Of a stretch of 41,979 nt of DNA, positions 7,928 through 17,712 are shown one piece after another (positions within the stretch are counted from its first letter, which is position 1; each line of letters starts with the position of its first letter). The stretch spans positions 1 to 41,979 of the forward strand of contig NZ_JABEQK010000018.1 of assembly GCF_014174275.1 (NCBI RefSeq), given 5' to 3'. Origin of the DNA: Gluconacetobacter takamatsuzukensis. Lineage in GTDB: Bacteria; Pseudomonadota; Alphaproteobacteria; Acetobacterales; Acetobacteraceae. The notes beneath the pieces are model-generated. The model was not told where the DNA came from and did not search any database. It saw only the letters and a program-made list of their open reading frames with translations. Both the position numbers and the translations under genes were made by a program.

Positions 7928-9574
7928 ATGCCTCCACACGAAGGATGGACCCGCTTGCCGAGCACCTGCCCGTCTACCCTCGCTTTTTCCCGATACCGGT
8001 CCCCGACAGCCTCCGATCGCCTCATCCGCCGCCCCGGTCCATGGCGCCGCATGCTCCCGGCGGCCCTGCTCGCCCTGGCCGTCATCCTGCCGGCCGCACG
8101 GGCACTGGCCGACGACCTTCCCGGCTTCGTGCATGACGGGCAGCTGACGCTGTGCACCAACCCCACCCTGCCGCCGATGACGTTCGTCAACGGGTCCGAC
8201 ACCAACGCCCTGGCCGGCATGGATATCGACCTCGCCCGGCGCCTGGCGGACTACTGGCATGTCGCGTTCGTCCCCCAGACCATGGATTTCGAGGGGCTGT
8301 TCCCCAGCCTCTCCGCCCAGCGCTGCGGCATGGTCATCAGCGGCGTCCTCAAACAGGCCGGCCGGCTGCGCAATTATGACGCCGTGGCCTATCTGGATTC
8401 CAGCGTGGTCGCGGTCGCCCGCGTCGGCACCCCGAAAATCCGCGAAATGGCCGACCTGTCCGGCCAGACCGTGGCGGTACAGTCCGGCACCAGCTACGCC
8501 GCCCAGATCGAACGGGAGAACGATCGCCTGCGCGCCGCCGGACGGCCACCGATCATCCTGCAGCAATACCCGACCGAAGATCAGGTGGTGCAGCAGGTCC
8601 TCATCGGGCGCGTCCACGCCTTCATCAGCCAGGATGTCGAGCTCTACTACCGGCAGAAGCAGCTGGGCGGAAAGGTCACGATCATCCTGGCGCCGGATTA
8701 TCCGGATTTCCACCAGTTCGCCGTCTATATCCGCAAGGATGCGCGCGACACCGCCCTGTTGCAGAAGGCGATCGACGACCTGACCCAACGGGGCGAAATC
8801 GCCGGCATGGCACGGAAATGGGGCATCTCGGGCGACCATCAGAGCGTCTTCACCGACCGCAACACGCCGTCGCGCTTCGACTTCGCCACCTTCTTCGGCG
8901 CCCTGTTCTCGACCGCCTTCCTCAAGGGCGCCGCGCTGACGCTGGTCATCGCCCTCCTGTCGCACCTCACGGCCATCGTCCTCTCGATCCCGATGGCCAT
9001 GAAGCTGAACGGCCGGGATTCGATCGTCAGGCGGCTGCTCAGTCTCTATGTCGCCGTGTTCCGGGGGGCGCCGACGCTGCTTCAGCTGCTGTTCATCTGG
9101 AACGCCCTGCCCCAGTTCTTCCCCATCTTCCGCGAACACTGGTTCACCCCGTTCCTGGCAACGTGGCTCTCCCTGTCGATCAACGAATCCGCCTATCAGG
9201 TGGAAATCAACCGGGCCGCCCTGCGCGCCGTCGATCCGGGCCAGGTCCTGGCCGCCGACGCTCTGGGCATGACCACGGCACAGACCTATCGCCACGTCAT
9301 CTTTCCGCAGGCGCTGCGCATCGCCCTGCCGCCCACCATCAACGAATTCATCAGCCTGCTGAAAACGACCTCCCTCGCCTCGGTCATCTCGCTGCAGGAA
9401 CTCCTGGCCGTCACCCAGATCCAGGTGGCGCGCACATTCCAGTTCACCGAATATTATGCGGCGGCCCTGGTCTATTACCTGGCGATGGTCTTCTTCTTCC
9501 TGTTCCTGCAGAAGCGGATCGAGCGCCGCTTCGTCTGGGCCGACCGCAACAAGGCATCCGCCGATGCAACCTAG
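7928..9574 (+). CDS. Fused amino acid ABC transporter: periplasmic binding protein + permease
   Basis: 548-residue fusion of two usually separate parts of a polar amino acid uptake transporter (GlnH/GlnP, His/Glu/Gln/Arg family). A hydrophobic export/anchor segment lies near residues 42-60 (MLPAALLALAVILP). A family 3 solute-binding domain follows (about 65-300; GQLTLCTNPTLPPMTF, MDIDLARRLA, QTVAVQSGTSYA). Then a HisM-type membrane domain starts near residue 317 with several hydrophobic helices and the EAA loop that contacts the ATPase (AALRAVDPGQVLAADALG). The start is uncertain: ATG 7928 gives an unusually long positively charged leader and ATG 8051 begins at the hydrophobic segment; neither has a strong ribosome binding site. 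Its 3' end overlaps the ATPase gene by 11 bases. Confidence 0.88.
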   Translation: MPPHEGWTRLPSTCPSTLAFSRYRSPTASDRLIRRPGPWRRMLPAALLALAVILPAARALADDLPGFVHDGQLTLCTNPTLPPMTFVNGSDTNALAGMDIDLARRLADYWHVAFVPQTMDFEGLFPSLSAQRCGMVISGVLKQAGRLRNYDAVAYLDSSVVAVARVGTPKIREMADLSGQTVAVQSGTSYAAQIERENDRLRAAGRPPIILQQYPTEDQVVQQVLIGRVHAFISQDVELYYRQKQLGGKVTIILAPDYPDFHQFAVYIRKDARDTALLQKAIDDLTQRGEIAGMARKWGISGDHQSVFTDRNTPSRFDFATFFGALFSTAFLKGAALTLVIALLSHLTAIVLSIPMAMKLNGRDSIVRRLLSLYVAVFRGAPTLLQLLFIWNALPQFFPIFREHWFTPFLATWLSLSINESAYQVEINRAALRAVDPGQVLAADALGMTTAQTYRHVIFPQALRIALPPTINEFISLLKTTSLASVISLQELLAVTQIQVARTFQFTEYYAAALVYYLAMVFFFLFLQKRIERRFVWADRNKASADAT

Positions 9575-10322
9575 CACCTCCCCCGATCCGACCGCGCGCA
9601 TCTCCATCCGCGGGCTGAGCAAGTTCTACAAGGATTACCTGGCACTCGACCGGGTCGATCTCGACATCCGCAAGGGCGAGAAGATCGTCGTGCTCGGCCC
9701 GTCCGGGTCGGGAAAATCGACCTTCATCCGCTGCCTCAACCGTATCGAGCCGCATGACAGCGGCGTCCTGATGATCGACGGCCGGATCATCGACGACCGC
9801 ACCGACCTCACGGCGCTGCGCGGCTCGGTGGGCATGGTGTTCCAGAACTACAACCTGTTTCCCCATCTCAGCGTCCTCGACAATTGCACGCTGGCGCCGC
9901 GCCTGGTGCGCGGCATCGCGAAATCCGATGCCGAGGCCACGGCCCGCCGCTACCTGTCGCAGGTCAATATCGCCGAACAGGCCGAAAAATTCCCGATCCA
10001 GCTTTCGGGCGGCCAGCAGCAGCGCGTCGCGATCGCCCGCGCCCTGTGCATGAATCCCGAAATCATCCTGTTCGACGAACCCACGGCCGCCCTCGACCCG
10101 GAATCCATCTCCGGAATCGTCGGCATCATGCGCGATCTGGCCGATCAGGGCATCACGACCGTCTGCGTCACCCACGAAATGGGTTTCGCCCGCCATATCG
10201 CCGACCGCATCGTCTTCATGGACCGCGGCGCGGTGCTGGAAATCGCCCCGCCCGAGGAATTCTTCACCGCCCCCCGCACCGAAAGGGCACGCACCTTCCT
10301 CGCGCAGATGATCCGCCACTGA
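9564..10322 (+). CDS. Polar amino acid ABC transporter ATP-binding protein
   Basis: Cytoplasmic ATPase of the importer encoded just upstream. The 252-residue protein has Walker A G45-T53 (GPSGSGKST), the Q-loop [11 protein letters not shown], the signature LSGGQQQR, Walker [13 protein letters not shown] and the switch histidine in [10 protein letters not shown], all typical of GlnQ/HisP-type subunits. The ATG at 9564, 11 bases inside the end of the fused permease gene, is chosen because the sequence before it is out of character and the overlap implies translational coupling. The pair would form a two-gene complete importer. No terminator was seen in the 108 bases before the TonB-dependent receptor, so read-through is possible. 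Confidence 0.94.
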   Translation: MQPSTSPDPTARISIRGLSKFYKDYLALDRVDLDIRKGEKIVVLGPSGSGKSTFIRCLNRIEPHDSGVLMIDGRIIDDRTDLTALRGSVGMVFQNYNLFPHLSVLDNCTLAPRLVRGIAKSDAEATARRYLSQVNIAEQAEKFPIQLSGGQQQRVAIARALCMNPEIILFDEPTAALDPESISGIVGIMRDLADQGITTVCVTHEMGFARHIADRIVFMDRGAVLEIAPPEEFFTAPRTERARTFLAQMIRH

Positions 10323-10430
10323 CCGGCAACGCAGGAAGCCTGCAAAGTAAACTTTGGAACCTTCTCAACGAACCCGCCGCACTTTTCGTTCTTGGATAGG
10401 AACAAGATCACCCCAGGACGGAAAAGCCCC

Positions 10431-12719
10431 ATGACAGCACAACCCGGTTCCCCCTGTCGTACCGCCATCGCACAGAGGAACCGGCATGTCCTGTTCTCGG
10501 CGCTGCTTCTCGCCGGCGTCAGCAGCATCGCCGCGCACGCCGCCCCCGCCACGTCCCAGCCGGCGGCGCCCGCCCATCCGGCGCATGCCGCCGCCCGCCA
10601 TGCGCGCGCGCCGCAGCGCCCGACGCTGGAGGCCATCACCGTCACCAGCGCGCGCACGGCGCGGTTCCATACCATGGCCAACACGGTCAACACGCTCAGC
10701 GGCAAGGAACTCCAGTCGCTGCACATCGTCAGCCCCAAGGAGATCGCGGCCTTCATCCCGGGCGTGACCGCCGTCAACGCCACCTCGGGCAGCACGCCGA
10801 TCTTCTCGATCCGCGGCATCGGGCTGGACGATTATATCGGCACCAACATGGGCGGGATCGGCATCTATATCGACGGCGTCTTCGCCCCCTATCCGGTGCT
10901 GTACAACGGCCAGATGTTCGACGTGCAGACCGTCAGCGTCGAAAAGGGCCCGCAGGGCTTCGAATATGGCCGCAGCACGACCGGCGGCAGCATGAACATC
11001 GAATCCGTCAAGCCGACCGGCCATTTCGGCGGATACCTGAACTGGGGCTACAGCAGCTACGGCACCAACACCGCGCGCGGCGCCATCAACACGCCGATCA
11101 CCGACCGCATCTTCAACCGCTTCGCCTTCAGCTACATCAAGGGCGACGGCTGGCAGCACGATATCCATACCGGCCGCCTCTACGGCGCGCAGGATATCCT
11201 GTCGCTGCGCAACCTCACCCAGTTCGTCATCGACGACCAGTCGTCCCTGATGCTGAACATCCATTACACGCGCGACAAGGGCACCCCGGTCTCGCCGCAG
11301 GACGTGGACGGCGACGCGGTGAACGGCCTGCCCGACCGCACGATCGGCGTCGGCGAAAATGCCAAGTACAACGCGGTCAATGTCGGCAACAACCGCGCCT
11401 CGCGCAATGAAAATGGCGGCGGCGTCGGCATCAACTATACCCGCAACTTCGATTTCGGCACCTTCACCTCGGCCACCGGCATCGATTTCTACCGTCGCGA
11501 CGATTACGACAATTACGATGGCGAATCGGTCAATGTGGGCGACTATCGCTGGAACGACACCACCATCGCCCAGTCACACGACATGCATCTCAACATGACG
11601 CTGGCCAAGCGCCTCAACCTGACGGTCGGCGTCTACGAATCGTGGGACAAGATCAACGGCGCCTATACCAGCTACCGTGACTTCATCCTCGATTCGCCCA
11701 ATGCCAGCCTGACGGACCATTTCGTCCAGCAGAACCTGTCGACCGGCCTTTACATCAACACCGTCACGCACATCGTCAAAGGGCTGGATTTCATCGCCGC
11801 CGGCCGCCTGTCCTATGACGAGCGCGGCTTCGACGGCGGCACGCTGGACAATACCGGCGCCGTCACCGGCACGGCGGGCTCGCACCTGTCCTATGTCAAC
11901 CAGAACCATGAATATGAGCGCCTGACCGGCCGCGTCGGCCTGCGCTACACCATCCTGCCCGGCACGATGGTCTACGGCACGATTTCCAACGGCTACAAGG
12001 CCGGCGCCTATTTCGCGGCCCCGGTCACGGCTCCCCAGGCGCTGGACTATGTCCACCCCGAAAACCTGATCGCCTATGAAATCGGCGCCAAGACCAGCCT
12101 GTTCCATAACAAGGTGCAGATCGAAGGCTCGCTGTTCGACTACGAATACCATAACCGCCAGACCCTGTTCGTGGCCGAGATGCCGCGCGACATCACCTCG
12201 CTCAGCCTCGGCCTCATCCCCCGGGCACGGACGCGCGGCGGCGAACTGTCCAGCACCCTGCACGACCTGCTGCCCAACCTGGACCTGCGCGGGGCCTTCG
12301 CCTATCTCGACGCGCAGACCGTCAGCTCGGTCAGTTCCATCGGCGGCCTGCCGCTGCTCGGCAATGTGGATTCCCACTCCGCCCTGCCCTTCGCGCCGCG
12401 CTTCTCGTGGAACGCCGTCGCCCGCTACGGCATCGACGTAACCCCGCGCTACCGCGTGACCCTGCAAGCCAGCTATACGTGGAAGGACAACATGCTGGTG
12501 GCGCTGGGCGACCCGAACGGCAAGACGAACAAGATCAGCTCGATGGGCCTGCGGATGGAAGTCGGGCCGAAGACCGGCAAATGGACGGCCGCCGTCTATG
12601 TCGACAACATGCTCAACCAGCACGGCAACACCTATTCCTTCACCGGCAGCGACAACAGCCGCGTGCAGTATCTCCAGACGCCGCGCTGGGTCGGCTGCGA
12701 CCTGCGCTACAATTTCTAG
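10431..12719 (+). CDS. TonB-dependent outer-membrane receptor
   Basis: 762-residue outer-membrane active transporter. It has an N-terminal signal peptide (VLFSALLLAGVSSIAAHAA, about residues 20-38) and an Ala/Pro/His linker. A TonB-box-like ITVTSAR precedes the plug domain (LSGKELQSL, IFSIRGIGLDDY, YIDGV, VEKGPQGFEYGRSTTGGSMNI), and a long beta-barrel ends in an aromatic residue (LRYNF), as usual for outer-membrane insertion. The plug wording is typical of the large TBDR group that imports ferric siderophores or other large ligands; the ligand cannot be told. ATG 10431 is chosen over an upstream TTG. It is followed at 23 bases by three packed catabolic-type genes, suggesting the receptor takes in their substrate. 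Confidence 0.9.
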   Translation: MTAQPGSPCRTAIAQRNRHVLFSALLLAGVSSIAAHAAPATSQPAAPAHPAHAAARHARAPQRPTLEAITVTSARTARFHTMANTVNTLSGKELQSLHIVSPKEIAAFIPGVTAVNATSGSTPIFSIRGIGLDDYIGTNMGGIGIYIDGVFAPYPVLYNGQMFDVQTVSVEKGPQGFEYGRSTTGGSMNIESVKPTGHFGGYLNWGYSSYGTNTARGAINTPITDRIFNRFAFSYIKGDGWQHDIHTGRLYGAQDILSLRNLTQFVIDDQSSLMLNIHYTRDKGTPVSPQDVDGDAVNGLPDRTIGVGENAKYNAVNVGNNRASRNENGGGVGINYTRNFDFGTFTSATGIDFYRRDDYDNYDGESVNVGDYRWNDTTIAQSHDMHLNMTLAKRLNLTVGVYESWDKINGAYTSYRDFILDSPNASLTDHFVQQNLSTGLYINTVTHIVKGLDFIAAGRLSYDERGFDGGTLDNTGAVTGTAGSHLSYVNQNHEYERLTGRVGLRYTILPGTMVYGTISNGYKAGAYFAAPVTAPQALDYVHPENLIAYEIGAKTSLFHNKVQIEGSLFDYEYHNRQTLFVAEMPRDITSLSLGLIPRARTRGGELSSTLHDLLPNLDLRGAFAYLDAQTVSSVSSIGGLPLLGNVDSHSALPFAPRFSWNAVARYGIDVTPRYRVTLQASYTWKDNMLVALGDPNGKTNKISSMGLRMEVGPKTGKWTAAVYVDNMLNQHGNTYSFTGSDNSRVQYLQTPRWVGCDLRYNF

Positions 12720-12742
12720 GCCCGGGGACCAAGGCGGCCGCC

Positions 12743-13612
12743 ATGCGCCTCGAACTGTTCAAGACCCTGTGGGGCGATACCCGCCCCTGGCCGTCCGTCA
12801 TCGCGGACATGCGCGCCGCCGCCTTCGACGGGATCGAGGCGCGCATCCCCGACAGCGCGCAGGACGCGGCCGACAAGGGCCGCCTCCTGCGCCAGGAGGG
12901 CGTGCCCTACATCGCCATCGCCCTGACCGGCGGGGGCGTCATCCCCCGCCAGGCCGCCGGCGTGGACGACCACCTTGCCGATCTCCGCCACGCGCTGGAC
13001 CGCGCGTCCGCCATGCAGCCCCGCTTCGTCAACGTGCTGGGCGGCAACGATCGCTGGAGCACCGCCCAGCAGGCGGATTTCATCAACCGGGCGGACGGGA
13101 TCGGGCGCGAGGCAGGGCTGCAATGCGTGTTCGAAACGCACCGCTCGCGCATCCTCTCCTCCCCCTGGATCGCGCTGGACGTGCTGGACCAGTGCCCGGA
13201 TGCGCTGTTCACGCTCGATGTCAGCCACTGGGTCGTCACCTGCGAGCGGCTGCTGGACGATCCGCTGGACGATTTCAGCGCCTTCATCGCCCGCGTCCAT
13301 CACCTCCAGGCCCGGGTCGGCTACGACCAGGGCCCGCAGGTCCCCCATCCCGGCGCGCCGGAATACGCGGCGGCCCTAGCCTTCCACCAGCATGTCTGGG
13401 CGCAGGTCTGGGCCGCGCAGGCCCGGCGCGGCTACGCCGTCACGACGCTGACACCGGAATGCGGCCCGGACGGCTACCTGCACACACTGCCCTTCACCAA
13501 CGCGCCGGTGGCCGATCTGTGGGCCCTCAACCGATGGATCGCGGACACCGAACGCCGGCATTTCGACGCATTCCGGCAATCTCACGACAACGCGGCCACA
13601 GGAGATCTCTGA
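12743..13612 (+). CDS. Sugar phosphate isomerase/epimerase-like TIM-barrel protein
   Basis: 289-residue member of the xylose isomerase-like (AP endonuclease 2 fold) TIM-barrel family. Candidate metal-ligand positions are visible in [17 protein letters not shown] and ECGPDGYL, at the spacing usual for this fold. Such enzymes isomerise or epimerise keto-sugars, inositols and related polyols, or cleave small organic acids. The substrate cannot be assigned from sequence. It starts 23 bases after the receptor and its stop is one base before the start of the oxygenase gene, so it is in an operon with both. Confidence 0.75.
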   Translation: MRLELFKTLWGDTRPWPSVIADMRAAAFDGIEARIPDSAQDAADKGRLLRQEGVPYIAIALTGGGVIPRQAAGVDDHLADLRHALDRASAMQPRFVNVLGGNDRWSTAQQADFINRADGIGREAGLQCVFETHRSRILSSPWIALDVLDQCPDALFTLDVSHWVVTCERLLDDPLDDFSAFIARVHHLQARVGYDQGPQVPHPGAPEYAAALAFHQHVWAQVWAAQARRGYAVTTLTPECGPDGYLHTLPFTNAPVADLWALNRWIADTERRHFDAFRQSHDNAATGDL

Positions 13613-13613
13613 C

Positions 13614-14666
13614 ATGACGACAGACACGACCACCCGGCGCGAGACCTTCACCACGATCCCCGTCGTCGACATTTCCGGCCTGTATTCCGCCGATCCGGCC
13701 GACAGGCTGGCCGTCGCGGACCGGCTGGGCGACGCCGCCCGCAATGTGGGCTTCCTCTATATCTCCGGGCACCGCGTGCCGCAGGACCTGATCGACGGCG
13801 TGCGCGCGGCGGCCAGGGATTTCTTCGCCCTGCCGCTGGACCGCAAGATGGAGTATTATATCGGCACGTCCGCAACCCATAAGGGCTTCGTGCCGGAGGG
13901 CGAGGAGGTCTACAACAAGGACCGCCCGGACCATAAGGAAGCCTTCGACATCGGGTACGAGGTTCCGGCCGACAACCCGCTGGTCCTGTCCGGCACGCCG
14001 CTGCTGGGCCCCAACAACTGGCCCGGCCTGCCGCTGTTCCGCGAACGGGCCCAGGCCTATTACCGCGCCGTGTTCGCGCTCGGGCGCCTGCTGTTCCAGG
14101 GTTTCGCACTGGCGCTGGGCCTGCCGGAGAACGCGTTCGACGACATGGCGCAGTTCCCGCCGTCCAAGCTGCGGATGATCCACTACCCCCATGACGGCGC
14201 GGCGCAGGACGCACCGGGCATCGGCGCCCATACCGATTACGAATGCTTCACCATCCTGCTGGCCGACCAGCCGGGGCTGGAAGTCATGAACGGCAACGGG
14301 GAGTGGATCGATGCCCCGCCCATCCCCGGCGCCTTCGTAGTCAATATCGGCGACATGCTGGAGGTCATGACCGCCGGCACCTTCGTCGCCACCGCGCACC
14401 GCGTGCGCAGCGTGCAGGAAGAGCGCTATTCCTTCCCCTTGTTCTATGCCTGCGACTACCATACCCAGATCCGCCCCCTGCCGGCCTTCGACAGGGGCGG
14501 CGAGACGTACGAAGCCATCAAGATCGGCGATCACATGTGGTCGCAGGCCCTGCAAACCTACCAGTACCTGGTCCGCAAGGTCGAACGGGGCGAACTGGCG
14601 CTGCCGGCCGGCGCGCGCGGCACCGCCACATTCGGGCATTTCAAACGGAAGACTGAGCACGCATGA
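13614..14666 (+). CDS. Isopenicillin N synthase-like Fe(II)/2-oxoglutarate oxygenase
   Basis: 350-residue non-haem iron oxygenase. It has the N-terminal DIOX_N region ([30 protein letters not shown]) and the C-terminal 2OG-FeII_Oxy domain with the facial triad H206-T-D208 and H262. The R271-Y-S273 pair would bind 2-oxoglutarate. Members hydroxylate, desaturate or cyclise small molecules in the cytoplasm. The start is well supported: AGGAG lies a few bases upstream, and only one base separates it from the previous stop. It overlaps the aldolase gene by four bases (ATGA). Flanked by an isomerase and an aldolase, a catabolic hydroxylation step is more likely than antibiotic biosynthesis, but this is inferred from context. 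Confidence 0.87.
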   Translation: MTTDTTTRRETFTTIPVVDISGLYSADPADRLAVADRLGDAARNVGFLYISGHRVPQDLIDGVRAAARDFFALPLDRKMEYYIGTSATHKGFVPEGEEVYNKDRPDHKEAFDIGYEVPADNPLVLSGTPLLGPNNWPGLPLFRERAQAYYRAVFALGRLLFQGFALALGLPENAFDDMAQFPPSKLRMIHYPHDGAAQDAPGIGAHTDYECFTILLADQPGLEVMNGNGEWIDAPPIPGAFVVNIGDMLEVMTAGTFVATAHRVRSVQEERYSFPLFYACDYHTQIRPLPAFDRGGETYEAIKIGDHMWSQALQTYQYLVRKVERGELALPAGARGTATFGHFKRKTEHA

Positions 14667-15424
14667 ACCCGCACGCATCCATCGCCCCGCACGCCGAACA
14701 GGACGAACAGTCGCTGCGCGAGGACCTGGCCGCCGCCTACCGGCTGCTCGCGCTGTTCGACATGACGGACCTCGTCTACACCCACCTCTCGGTGCGCCTG
14801 CCCGGGCCCGGCCATACGTTCCTGGTCAACCCCTACGGGTGGCTGTTCGAGGAAATCACGGCCAGCTCGCTGGTCGTGGTGGATGCCGAAGGCCTGCCGA
14901 AGCAGCCGACCAGCTGGCCGGTCAACCCGGCCGGCTTCGTCATCCATTCCGCCGTCCATCGCAGCCGCCCCGACGCCGCCTGCGTCATGCACACCCACAC
15001 GCTGGCGGGCATGACGGTGGCCGCGCAGCAGCATGGAATCCTGCCCCTCAACCAGATCAATGTCGAATTCCACGGCCGCGTCGGCTTCCACGCCTACGAA
15101 GGCATCGCGGCGGACGACAATCTCAGCGAGCGCGAGCGACTGGTCCGCGACCTCGGCGACAATATCGGCCTGATCCTGCAAAATCACGGCCTGCTGACGG
15201 TCGGCGTCTCGGTCGCCCAGGCCTTCTACCGCACCTATTATCTGGAACAGGCCTGCCGCATCCAGGTCGCCGCGCAATCGACCGGCGCCCCCCTGCACCT
15301 GCCGTCGGAGGATAAATTGCTGCGGACCCGCGCCCAGTTCGAAAACGACCCCGACGAAGGCCGCCTGGTCTGGCGCGCCCTGCGCCGCAAGCTGGATCGC
15401 GAACAGCCCGACTATATCCGCTAG
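14663..15424 (+). CDS. Class II aldolase/adducin family protein
   Basis: 253-residue member of the fuculose-1-phosphate aldolase/adducin family: zinc-dependent retro-aldol cleavage or decarboxylation of small sugar phosphates or hydroxy-acids. Zinc-ligand histidines are visible as H110-T-H112 (VMHTHT) and H175 (NHGLLTVG). It lies last in the receptor-isomerase-oxygenase-aldolase set, sharing an ATGA stop/start overlap with the oxygenase, and is followed at 35 bases by a terminator. The reaction is not predictable from sequence; an aldolase after a hydroxylase would make sense for carbon-chain cleavage of a hydroxylated intermediate. Confidence 0.87.
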   Translation: MNPHASIAPHAEQDEQSLREDLAAAYRLLALFDMTDLVYTHLSVRLPGPGHTFLVNPYGWLFEEITASSLVVVDAEGLPKQPTSWPVNPAGFVIHSAVHRSRPDAACVMHTHTLAGMTVAAQQHGILPLNQINVEFHGRVGFHAYEGIAADDNLSERERLVRDLGDNIGLILQNHGLLTVGVSVAQAFYRTYYLEQACRIQVAAQSTGAPLHLPSEDKLLRTRAQFENDPDEGRLVWRALRRKLDREQPDYIR

Positions 15425-15459
15425 GCGCCGCCCCCCACGACGCCCCATCATTCGGCATG

Positions 15460-15488
15460 GGAGGGTCCGCAACAGGCCCTCCTCTTTT
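15460..15488 (+). terminator. Rho-independent terminator of the aldolase operon
   Basis: Stem GGAGGG (15460-15465) with CCCTCC (15477-15482), extended inward by a G-T wobble and one more pair, followed by TCTTTT (15483-15488). It ends the plus-strand operon before the FUSC gene. Confidence 0.82.
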
Positions 15489-15502
15489 CGTGAATTCCCT
15501 TA

Positions 15503-15508
15503 TATAAT
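15503..15508 (+). promoter_or_regulatory. Candidate -10 box for the FUSC gene
   Basis: TATAAT, 28 bases before the FUSC start codon and just after the terminator. No convincing -35 hexamer is present at 16-18 bases upstream, where the terminator T tract lies. Confidence 0.4.
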
Positions 15509-15536
15509 CCGTGGCCTGCCTCCCTGCGCCGGCCCG

Positions 15537-17546
15537 ATGAAAAACAGCCCCTTCCCCCCGCTTCCCCGCACGCCACGCTTTCCCAGGGCGCTGGCCCACA
15601 GCCTGATGCCGTCGGTCGTCACGCACTGGCTGGGCGCGCGCGCCATCGCCATCGCGCCGGAACAGATCGCGATCCGCGAGGGCCTGCGGGCCGGCGTCGC
15701 CGTCAGCACCATCATGCTGGTCGCCTGGCACATCGCCATGCCCCTCATGGCATGGTCCGCCTTCGCCGCCTTCTGGACCTGCCTGGCCGATCCCGGGGGC
15801 CTTCTCCGTCCCAGGATCAGGGCCCTGACATCCTTCGGCGTGGCCGGTGCGGCCATCACCGGCACCATATCCGCGCTGGCGGGCTACAGCACCGCCGCCG
15901 CCTTCGCCGGCCTGGGCCTCTGCGCCTTCCTGTGCGGGCTCGCCCGGGCGCGGGGCCCGGTCGCCACTCAGGTCAGCGTCCTCGCCGCCATCGTGGCCGT
16001 CGTCGCCGTCTGCTACCCCCAGACCCTCGCGGGGGCGGTCACGCTCGCCGGCCTGTTCTCCCTCGGCGTCCTGTGGGCCATGCTGATCTGCCTGCTGGCC
16101 TGGCCCGTCGACCCCAGCACCCCGCAGAAACAGGCCTGCGCCGCCCTGTTTCGCGAACAGGCCGCCATGGCCTTCCGCCTGCTCGGCCTCCCCCATCTCC
16201 AGACGGCCAGCCTTCCCACCCAGCAGAAGGAACTCAGCGCCTGGCGCCGCGACATCCGCCGCCGCATCGAACAGGCCCGTTCCGCGGTGGAAAAACTCTC
16301 CGGCAACACACCTGTCAGCCCGGCCTACGCCACCCTCCTTCCGGCCGTCGAAGCCGCCGACCGCATCTTCGTCACCCTCATCGCCTTCGAACACGCGGCA
16401 TTCTCCGCCCCGCTCCCGCCCGAGACCGCCCGCGTCATCCGCATCACCTCGGCCGCCCTCCGCCGCATCGCGCGGGACATCCCGGCCGGCCGCCACGCCC
16501 CGGATAGTCTCGGCCCCCATATCCGCGCGCTCGGCCGCCTCGGCGCCCACCCCAACGCCCTGTCGGCCCGCGCCGCCGCGTGGAATGCCGCCGCCCTGAC
16601 CGACCTGCAAGCCGCATGGCAGGCCAGGGACCAGCCCCGGCGCGACGCCACGCCATCCGCCCCCGCCACGCCGTGGCAGCATCCCGGCCCGATCTTCGTC
16701 CGGCACGCCGCCCGCCTGTCCGTGGCAGTAATGGCCGCCTTCGGCATCACGCTCGCCTTTCACCTGCCCTATGCCTACTGGGCGATGATGGCGGTCGTCG
16801 TCGTCACCCAGCCGGGCCGCAGCACCACCCTCTCCCGCACCATCGAGCGCGTCGCCGGCAGCGTCGCGGGCGGCATCCTCGCCGCCATCGCGGGCACGCT
16901 GTGCCCGAAATGGCTGGTCCTGCTCCTCATCTTCCCGCTATCGGCCACCACCATCGCGCTGCGCAGCGTCAATTACACGCTGTGCGTCACCTTCATGACC
17001 CAGCTTTTCGTCCTGGTCACCGACCTCGTGGGCTCCGACACCGGCTGGCTGCTCGGCTTCGCCCGCGCCGAAAACAACATCATCGGCAGCCTTGTCGGCA
17101 TGGCCGCCTGCCTCCTGCTGTGGCCGGAGAAATCCACGGCCTCGCTGCCTACCCTGGTCAGCAGGGCCTTCCTGGCCAATCTCCGCTACGCCGCACGCGT
17201 CGCCACCGGCGACAACGACCGCGAGGCCACCGAACGCGCCCGCCGCCAGGCCGGCACCACCTCCAACAAGGCCGAAATCCTCTGCCAGCAGACCAGCCTG
17301 GAAGGCCTCCGCCGGTCGGAAAACCTCAAGATCTGCACCGAAATCCTCTTCCACCTGCGCCGGCAGGCAGGCATCGCCAGCACAAGCTGGCTCGAACAGG
17401 CCACCGACCATCCCCCCATCCGTGCGGAACAGGCCTATCCGGAGGCCCTCCGCCATTTTTCCACGCTGCTGGCCGATCCGGCCTCCGAAACGACGTCACA
17501 GGCGCATCTGCGCGAAATGCTCCTGTTCCTCCGGCAACAGCACTGA
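15537..17546 (+). CDS. FUSC/AaeB-type inner-membrane efflux protein
   Basis: 669-residue membrane protein with the two-halves layout of the FUSC (fusaric acid resistance) family. A first hydrophobic block lies at about residues 45-195 (AGVAVSTIMLVAWHIAMP, ITGTISALAGY, VSVLAAIVAVVAVCYPQ), then a soluble middle region of about 200 residues, then a second block from about residue 400 (LSVAVMAAFGITLAFHLPYA, WAMMAVVVVTQPGR), and a cytoplasmic C-terminal tail. Members export aromatic carboxylic acids or related toxic compounds. No partner membrane-fusion (AaeA) gene is next to it, so it may work with a partner encoded elsewhere. It is followed by an SRPBCC protein and mdaB on the same strand, a combination compatible with handling toxic aromatics or quinones (inference). 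Confidence 0.85.
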   Translation: MKNSPFPPLPRTPRFPRALAHSLMPSVVTHWLGARAIAIAPEQIAIREGLRAGVAVSTIMLVAWHIAMPLMAWSAFAAFWTCLADPGGLLRPRIRALTSFGVAGAAITGTISALAGYSTAAAFAGLGLCAFLCGLARARGPVATQVSVLAAIVAVVAVCYPQTLAGAVTLAGLFSLGVLWAMLICLLAWPVDPSTPQKQACAALFREQAAMAFRLLGLPHLQTASLPTQQKELSAWRRDIRRRIEQARSAVEKLSGNTPVSPAYATLLPAVEAADRIFVTLIAFEHAAFSAPLPPETARVIRITSAALRRIARDIPAGRHAPDSLGPHIRALGRLGAHPNALSARAAAWNAAALTDLQAAWQARDQPRRDATPSAPATPWQHPGPIFVRHAARLSVAVMAAFGITLAFHLPYAYWAMMAVVVVTQPGRSTTLSRTIERVAGSVAGGILAAIAGTLCPKWLVLLLIFPLSATTIALRSVNYTLCVTFMTQLFVLVTDLVGSDTGWLLGFARAENNIIGSLVGMAACLLLWPEKSTASLPTLVSRAFLANLRYAARVATGDNDREATERARRQAGTTSNKAEILCQQTSLEGLRRSENLKICTEILFHLRRQAGIASTSWLEQATDHPPIRAEQAYPEALRHFSTLLADPASETTSQAHLREMLLFLRQQH

Positions 17547-17712
17547 AGGCGCGCAGCCTCCCTTTTCTCCCCCCCACGGGCCATTCCTGAATTCGGTTCA
17601 CAGGCGTTGTGACGGCCGGGCCCATAGCCCTGCCCGCCGCCGCCCTGTACGTGCAGCAAACCGGGGCCGCCCACGCGCAGCCCCCCTCCGACGCAACAGG
17701 GAGAAGCTTGCA

